Below, in pieces: positions 6,941 to 11,179 of a DNA stretch of 11,179 bases; the first letter of the stretch is position 1; the number at the start of each line of letters is the position of its first letter. This DNA comes from an uncultured Campylobacter sp. (GTDB lineage: Bacteria > Campylobacterota > Campylobacteria > Campylobacterales > Campylobacteraceae). Both the position numbers and the translations under genes were made by a program. The stretch spans positions 1-11,179 of the forward strand of contig NZ_CALIJA010000052.1 in the NCBI RefSeq assembly GCF_938017615.1, read 5' to 3'. The notes beneath the pieces are model-generated. The model did not search any database. It was not told the origin of the DNA and was given only the letters and a program-made list of their open reading frames with translations.

Positions 6941-7668
6941 AATCCACCGTCTATTTTAATAACCTCTTTTGTGATATATGCGGAATTTTCGCTTAGTAAA
7001 AACTCCACCAAATGCGCCACCTCGCTCGGCTCGCCGATGCGGCCTAGCGGGATCGCGCTTAAAATTTGCTCGCTTGCAGCTTCGTTTATACTCTCGCTCA
7101 TCGCCGTTTTGATGAGCCCGGGAGCCACGACGTTTACCGTGATCTTGCGGCTTGCAAGTTCTATCGCTAGCGATTTTGCCGCGGCGATTAGGCCTCCTTT
7201 GCTAGCGGCATAGTTGCTCTGGCCGCGGTTGCCGGCAATTCCGCTAACCGAGCTCATCACGACGATACGCCCGCCCTTTTTGGCGCGGATCATCGGCATC
7301 AGCGCGGGCTTTAGGACGTTATAAAACCCGCCCAAATTCGTATCTATCACGCTTTGCCAATCCTCGCGCTCGAACCACACGAAGGAGTTATCTCGCGTGA
7401 TGCCAGCGTTTAGCACGATGCCCCAGTATGCGCCGTTTGCCTCTATATCTGCTTCGATCCGCTTCTGCGCCGCAGCGGTATCTGCGACGTCAAATTTTAA
7501 AATTTGAACTTCCGCCGCGCCCGCATCCGAGCAACGCTTCGCCACGTCTTTTAGCTTTGCTTCGTTGCGCCCGTTTAGCGCCAAGCCGTAACCCTTTTGC
7601 GCTAAATTTAACGCGCACGCCTCGCCGATACCGCCGCTTGCTCCGGTGATTAAAATTCTCTTAGCCAT
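6934..7668 (-). CDS. apeQ: 3-ketoacyl-ACP reductase, FabG/SDR family (ApeQ-like)
   Basis: This 244-residue classical short-chain dehydrogenase has the Rossmann motif TGASGGIGEA (8-17), NAG (87-89), Asn111, Ser140, Tyr153 and Lys157 (YAASK). The catalytic tetrad is therefore complete, and the C-terminal IKIDGGLC matches FabG-type reductases. It reduces the beta-keto group formed by the ketosynthases, using NADPH, so that the dehydratase can introduce each double bond. The ATG at 7668 overlaps the dehydratase stop by 8 bases, and its own stop overlaps the next ketosynthase by 7. The position between dehydratase and second KS identifies it as the pathway enzyme rather than the housekeeping FabG of fatty acid synthesis. 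Confidence 0.94.
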   Translation of the reverse strand: MAKRILITGASGGIGEACALNLAQKGYGLALNGRNEAKLKDVAKRCSDAGAAEVQILKFDVADTAAAQKRIEADIEANGAYWGIVLNAGITRDNSFVWFEREDWQSVIDTNLGGFYNVLKPALMPMIRAKKGGRIVVMSSVSGIAGNRGQSNYAASKGGLIAAAKSLAIELASRKITVNVVAPGLIKTAMSESINEAASEQILSAIPLGRIGEPSEVAHLVEFLLSENSAYITKEVIKIDGGLC

Positions 7669-8089
7669 TTATACTCTTTATCATTTCGTCGCTCGCACGC
7701 ATTACGCTTAGCGTGGCGCTTGCGATATGTTCGCCGCCGCAGCGGATCTCGCAGTCGAAGATATATAGCCCCTCGCCGTCGCTCACGCTCTGCCTCGCCG
7801 TCGCGATCACGCGCTCACCTACCTTCAGGCTTGAGCGCGAAATATCGAGGTTCCGCACGCCCAGCAAAAACCCGAGCCTTGCCTCGCCGCCGTTTCGGTG
7901 ACCCGAATAGGCGCCTATGCACTGCGCCATGATCTCCATGTATGCGTAGCTGCCGAGCTTGCCGTCTTCTGTAAACGGCGAGTCCTCTTTAACGCTAAAC
8001 GCGCAGCTCGCATACCCGTCGCTAACCTCTAAAATTTCATCCGCGAAGACCATATATCCGCTCTGCGGTAGGATGCTAGAGGCTTTCAT
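7661..8089 (-). CDS. apeP: Hotdog-fold 3-hydroxyacyl-ACP dehydratase (ApeP-like)
   Basis: This 142-residue single-hotdog protein has the family signature YMEIMAQCIGAYSGHR (50-65) followed by RLGFLLGVRNLD (71-82), typical of the dehydratase next to the ApeO ketosynthase. The start is the ATG at 8089, which gives a 4-base ATGA overlap with the ketosynthase stop. A longer frame to 8179 only adds 30 arginine-rich residues that mirror the ketosynthase gene in another frame. The N-terminal motif that I expect to be LPH-x-G-x-M is LPQSGYM here (Gln9), so a conserved histidine may be replaced. In APE biosynthesis two dehydratases (ApeI and ApeP) are known and work together; the ApeI partner is not in this window. 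Confidence is high on family, lower on catalytic status. Confidence 0.87.
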   Translation of the reverse strand: MKASSILPQSGYMVFADEILEVSDGYASCAFSVKEDSPFTEDGKLGSYAYMEIMAQCIGAYSGHRNGGEARLGFLLGVRNLDISRSSLKVGERVIATARQSVSDGEGLYIFDCEIRCGGEHIASATLSVMRASDEMIKSING

Positions 8090-9591
8090 ACGCGTCCTAT
8101 TATGGTTACGGCGTTGTCGCCGCCGAAAGCAAAGCTTAGATTCATCGCGGTATCTACGCGCGCTTTTTTGGCTTCGCATGCGAGATTAAATTTAGACAGC
8201 GCAGCCGGAATTTCGCTCGTTTGCGAAGCTTGATCCGCGGCGTCTTTTAAAATTTTATCATCTAAAATTTTATCGTCCGTGCCATGCAAAGCTTTAGACG
8301 CAGCCAAAATTTCATCCGCGCTGCTTTTTAAAATTTTACCCTGCGCGTTTTGCAAATTTTCATCGCCCAAGCTGCATGAAATTTGATCGCTTTTGCTGTT
8401 TAAAATTTCATCGTTTCGCTCGCCGTGCCGCGCCTGCACGCCGCGAAAAATTTCAGCCTCCGAGCCGCCCCAAATTTTATCATTTGTAAAATTCGGCGGG
8501 ATCACGCCTTGCCTGATCGCCTCGTAGCACACGGCAAGCTCGATCGCTCCCGCAGCGCCCAGGGTGTGTCCGGTCGCCCATTTTGACGAGCTCGCGGGCG
8601 CTAAGGGTAGGGCGGCGCTCATAGCCAAAGCCTCCATCGCGTCATTGGCCGCAGTGCCCGTGCCGTGTAGATTTACGTAGTCCACGCTTTGCAGCTGCGC
8701 CGATTTTAGCGCGGTTTTGATCGCTGCGATCTGCATGCGCGCGCTAGGATCGGGCTTGGTGATGTGGTAGGCGTCGGAATTTGCGGCATGAGCCAAAAGC
8801 GCGATGTCGCTTATGCGTTCGCGCGAAAGCACGAATGCGCAGGCCCCTTCGCCTAGATTTGTGCCTGATCGCGCCTCTGAAAACGGCTTTAGCGGCTGCT
8901 CGCTTAAAATTTCAAGTGCGCTAAATCCCTGCAGCGTGAGTTCGTCTAATGCGTCGGCGCCGCCGAACACAACCGCGTCGCAAAGTCCCGCGTAGATGAG
9001 GCGCGAAGCTTCGATGAGAGCTTTGTTTCCGCTGGTGCAAGCGCTCGAAACCCCGATCGCGACGGATTTTAGTCCGAAGCGTTCGCGGATAAAATTTGCG
9101 GGGTTTGCGTGGGAGTTGCGCTCGAAGCAAAAGTTTTTAAATTTATCGTCTGCGGCTTTCGAATTTTTGGCGAAATTTTCGCCGTTCATCGCAGAAATTT
9201 CACTGCGCGGTGCGGGGCTTTGGCAGCCTTGCGAGATGAAATTTCCCGTGTCTTTACCGCAAGCGAAAAATTCCGCATAGTTTTCCTGCACGCCGGTGTT
9301 GGTAGTCGCAAACACCACTCCTACGCGGTGCGCGCCGAATTTTTGCACGGCTTGCTCTATTTGCTCTTGCATGCCGAGGCAAGCGTAAAGCGCTAGGGCG
9401 TTCGTGCGCGTGGCGTAGGCGCGATCTTTGATCTGCGGCAGTGGCGTATCCACGCGCCCAAAGATGAAATTTTTGCCACAGACGCTAAGTTTTCGCAGAG
9501 CGGATCTCTTCTCGCACAGCGCGCTAAAAAGCTCTGCGGCGCTGTTTGCGCCCGCACAGATGAGACCAGGGCTACTTAGATACTGCGTCAT
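8086..9591 (-). CDS. apeO: Beta-ketoacyl-ACP synthase with two low-complexity inserts (ApeO-like)
   Basis: This 501-residue condensing enzyme has its triad intact. Cys185 is in SSACTSGNK, His309 in NLHGTGTAAND and His342 in GHTLGAAGAIE. The glycine tail LSFAFGGDNA (485-494) closes the fold. Family ketosynthases are nearer 390-410 residues. The excess is an insert at about 118-165 and a larger one at about 371-478, between the PPNF strand and the final glycine loop, containing repeated DEIL/DKIL/GKIL units. Both inserts sit at surface-loop positions and leave catalytic motifs untouched, so activity is plausible. The ATG at 9591 overlaps the lipoprotein gene by 20 bases. By gene order it is the catalytic partner of the ApeC-like chain-length factor, and both members of this presumed heterodimer carry inserts. 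Confidence 0.92.
   Translation of the reverse strand: MTQYLSSPGLICAGANSAAELFSALCEKRSALRKLSVCGKNFIFGRVDTPLPQIKDRAYATRTNALALYACLGMQEQIEQAVQKFGAHRVGVVFATTNTGVQENYAEFFACGKDTGNFISQGCQSPAPRSEISAMNGENFAKNSKAADDKFKNFCFERNSHANPANFIRERFGLKSVAIGVSSACTSGNKALIEASRLIYAGLCDAVVFGGADALDELTLQGFSALEILSEQPLKPFSEARSGTNLGEGACAFVLSRERISDIALLAHAANSDAYHITKPDPSARMQIAAIKTALKSAQLQSVDYVNLHGTGTAANDAMEALAMSAALPLAPASSSKWATGHTLGAAGAIELAVCYEAIRQGVIPPNFTNDKIWGGSEAEIFRGVQARHGERNDEILNSKSDQISCSLGDENLQNAQGKILKSSADEILAASKALHGTDDKILDDKILKDAADQASQTSEIPAALSKFNLACEAKKARVDTAMNLSFAFGGDNAVTIIGRV
8158..8481 (-). repeat. Repeat-rich insert in the ApeO-like ketosynthase
   Basis: On the plus strand TCTAAAATTTTATC is repeated almost back to back near 8250-8275, with further AAAATTTCATC and AAAATTTTA copies to about 8410. 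On the coding strand these give DEIL (394-397), GKIL (418-421), DEIL (426-429) and KIL (441-443, 446-448). The insert is rich in Asp, Lys, Ala and Ser and likely disordered or helical. Confidence 0.7.
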
Positions 9592-9988
9592 ATCGGCGCC
9601 CCTTTGCGTTTATGGCGAAATTTGCTTTATCCGCATTCTCAAGCAGGGCTAAAAATACTAGCTCGCTCTGTGAATCGGGCGGCAGGAAGCCGTCGTTGCG
9701 AAATTTCGCCTCGCCGCCTTTGATCGATAAAATTTTACGTGCGATCGGCGCGCCTAGCATATCGAGCCAGACGAGCTTGTAGCGGCTCTTCTCGCCGTCT
9801 GCGGGTGAAATTTTTGAGATCAGGGCTCTGCTTTTTACGCCGTTAGGATCAGTCAAGATAAACTGCTTTTGGCTAAATTCAGCTATCTGCTCAGGCGCCT
9901 TGCGCGCACATCCGCCTATAAAAAACGCGGCGCAAAGCAGAATGAAAGCCGTTTTAGAAATAGCGTAAAAACGATAAACAGGTCTCAA
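9572..9988 (-). CDS. Small lipoprotein, DUF3261-like
   Basis: This 138-residue predicted lipoprotein has a hydrophobic signal (TAFILLCAAFFIGGC) with lipobox IGG-Cys27, a basic Arg-Lys following, and then a beta-rich domain of about 100 residues. The pattern, two beta hairpins followed by a GFLPPDSQSELVFLALL segment, resembles the DUF3261 lipoproteins that sit beside the dehydratase and ketosynthases in aryl polyene clusters; this is a resemblance by eye. The start is a TTG at 9988, which overlaps the transferase stop (TTGA), has GGGAG 7 bases upstream, and has no later Met before the signal peptide. Together with LolA-like carriers and exporters in other APE clusters, such a protein probably helps deliver or anchor the polyene lipid in the envelope (inference). 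Arg at +2 after Cys would permit Lol export to the outer membrane. Confidence 0.8.
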   Translation of the reverse strand: MRPVYRFYAISKTAFILLCAAFFIGGCARKAPEQIAEFSQKQFILTDPNGVKSRALISKISPADGEKSRYKLVWLDMLGAPIARKILSIKGGEAKFRNDGFLPPDSQSELVFLALLENADKANFAINAKGRRYDAVSK

Positions 9989-10527
9989 AAATTCTCCCTA
10001 AAAACGAGCGAAATCAAAATCTCGCCCTCCAAAATATAGCTCTTATGTGACCACGCCCTGCCGCGCTCATCAAACGCCAGAGCCCCGCCGTCTGCGCCGC
10101 GCGCCAGCCCCACGCGAGCAAGTGCGTAAAAACCTAGGCTTCGCGCCTTAATCAGCGCCTCTTTGATTGTGTAAATTTTATAAAAAACAAGCGCTTTTTC
10201 GCTCTCGTCCGCTGCCGCCAAAAGCTCGCGCTCAAAGGCGTTGAAACAAAACTCGCTCGCCGCGGCAAAATTCCGCGGTTTTAAAATTTCAAGATCGAGC
10301 CCGAATTTTTGCCTCGCTAGAGCCACGGCGACGATCGTTTTGCCCTCCGCGCTTTTGTGCGAGATGCAAAATCTGCCGCGCTTTTTAAAGCGCGCCTTAA
10401 GCGCCCGCGAAACGCGAAACTCGCGCAGATGACCTCGCGCGCGCGCCAGCTTCTTATCGCGCCTGCTCAAAAGCCGCCTCGGGGCGCACAGATCCTCGTC
10501 GGTGATTAAAATTTTTATCTCGCTCAT
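9985..10527 (-). CDS. 4'-phosphopantetheinyl transferase
   Basis: This 180-residue Sfp-type transferase moves the phosphopantetheine arm from CoA to acyl carrier protein serines. Its motifs are ISHK (55-58), FGLDLE with Mg-binding Asp78 and Glu80 (75-80), and YTIKEALIKARSLGF (119-133) containing the conserved KEA. The N-terminus is Arg/Lys rich. It is the first gene of the operon, with an ATG at 10527 behind a modest AGAG site, and ends in a TTGA overlap with the lipoprotein gene. A pathway-specific transferase in the same transcript as two ACPs is the expected arrangement for activating them. It is shorter than two-domain Sfp proteins (~220-230), and the N-terminal lobe is abbreviated. Confidence 0.9.
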   Translation of the reverse strand: MSEIKILITDEDLCAPRRLLSRRDKKLARARGHLREFRVSRALKARFKKRGRFCISHKSAEGKTIVAVALARQKFGLDLEILKPRNFAAASEFCFNAFERELLAAADESEKALVFYKIYTIKEALIKARSLGFYALARVGLARGADGGALAFDERGRAWSHKSYILEGEILISLVFRENF

Positions 10528-10600
10528 AAAGCTCTGATTTTACTAAAATAGTCTTTATAAAAATATAAAATAGCGCCGCAGCGTTGAAATTTCGTTTAAA
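10528..10600 (-). promoter_or_regulatory. Probable promoter and leader of the aryl polyene operon
   Basis: Upstream of the transferase start the minus strand becomes very AT-rich. TATATT (plus-strand 10562-10567) is a possible -10 about 35 bases before the ATG, with TTATAAA (10554-10560) as an alternative. No convincing -35 is seen, as is common in Campylobacter sigma70 promoters, which rely on the -10 and periodic A/T tracts. All downstream genes are coupled without gaps, so this is the obvious site for the operon promoter. Confidence 0.35.
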
Positions 10601-11179
10601 ATTTATTTGATGCGATTGGGTTCAAAGGCGCACTAAAACATAAAATTTATCGCGTTTGCGCTAAGGCCTCGGGCGCGGTAAAATTTTAAAATTTAGCTCG
10701 TTTGCGATCTGCGCCGCGCGCTTTTTTTTGGTTCGTCGCGTGTCGTTATGCGGCGTCGGTTGTGTTCGTTACGCTCGTCTTTCGCCAATCTCAAAGCAAA
10801 GCTTCTAGGCGGGACCGTTCTGTTTGGTTAAATTTTAGAGTAGCGGCGGCAAGCGGCGCAGGGTTTGAAAACATCGGCGCGGAATTTTAAAAATCCGCGA
10901 TAAAATTTCTACTGCGGGCGGCGTTTGCGCCGGAGCTTTTGCGACGAAATCTAGATGCGTCGTGCGATGAAATTTTAAAATTCCGAAGCGAAATTTAAGA
11001 TCGCGAGCAGTGCGTGGTGCAGCAGGCATCGTAACATAACAGCGCAAAATTAGCCGCATTTGAATAAACGGCATAAAATTTAAGCGCTCCTAAATACGAC
11101 AGCTCGAGATTTAAATGTCCTTAAACTAAAGCGGTTCGAAATTTAATCGTGCTTAGCTACTGCAACCGCATTAAATTCT
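10601..11179. other. Upstream region without a recognisable gene
   Basis: Apart from the promoter zone I see no gene. Short open frames (for example 10702-10890 plus and 10835-11074 minus) lack ribosome sites and protein-like composition. The DNA is full of AAAATTTTAAAATTT-type words separated by GC-rich spacers, resembling the repeat-laden parts of the operon. It could be a decayed gene or intergenic repeat DNA. No tRNA, rRNA or CRISPR pattern is visible. Confidence 0.5.

Noticed and set aside
6934..7668. Housekeeping FabG of fatty acid synthesis
   Set aside because: It is embedded and overlapping in the KS-DH-KR-KS order with two ACPs and a chain-length factor, which is the aryl polyene arrangement rather than a fab operon.
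8090..8179. Longer N-terminus for the dehydratase
   Set aside because: The arginine-rich 30 residues are the ketosynthase gene read in another frame; the ATG at 8089 gives the usual 4-base overlap.
10835..11074. Minus-strand 79-codon frame upstream of the operon
   Set aside because: No ribosome binding site, no recognisable protein features and composition like the surrounding repeat DNA.

Overview
The window holds two unrelated pieces of DNA. Bases 1 to about 1005 are strongly AT-rich, use AGA/AAA/TTA-type codons, and carry the 3' end of an M42-family metallopeptidase closed by a good intrinsic terminator. They look like a Fusobacterium-type genome. From about 1045 to the end the DNA is roughly half G+C and saturated with the word AAATTT and its extensions, a texture I associate with oral Campylobacter such as the C. 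gracilis/showae group. Both assignments are inferred from composition and protein flavour. The change falls in about 40 bases of AT-rich sequence, so an assembly chimera is the first explanation and horizontal transfer the second.

The main content is one minus-strand operon from 10527 down to 1368, twelve genes long, with nearly every junction overlapping by 4 to 20 bases. In order of transcription it encodes: a 4'-phosphopantetheinyl transferase; a small lipoprotein (DUF3261-like); a ketosynthase (ApeO-like); a hotdog dehydratase (ApeP-like); a FabG-type ketoreductase (ApeQ-like); a second ketosynthase (ApeR-like); a small secreted protein; a ketosynthase-like chain-length factor (ApeC-like); a strange basic repeat protein; a PlsC-type acyltransferase; and two acyl carrier proteins (ApeE/ApeF-like). 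This is the type II polyketide core of an aryl polyene (APE) pigment cluster. The transferase arms the carrier proteins, KS/CLF and the second KS extend the chain, KR and DH reduce and dehydrate each unit to build the conjugated polyene, and the acyltransferase and lipoprotein probably serve attachment or delivery to the outer membrane. The aryl-starter genes (ammonia lyase, AMP ligase), the second dehydratase, the exporter and the methyltransferase are not in the window. They may lie elsewhere or have been cut off by the junction near 1 kb.

The least ordinary feature is a set of low-complexity, internally repeated insertions in this operon. The chain-length factor is about twice its usual size with three inserts, the first ketosynthase has two, and a 364-codon repeat-built reading frame sits exactly between the chain-length factor and the acyltransferase while keeping the operon's overlapping start/stop architecture. 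All coincide with dense AAATTT motifs, suggesting that one kind of short repeat has expanded in frame inside otherwise conserved enzymes.

Two stretches have no supportable gene: about 1010-1367, after the last ACP, and 10528-11179, upstream of the operon and presumably holding its promoter.
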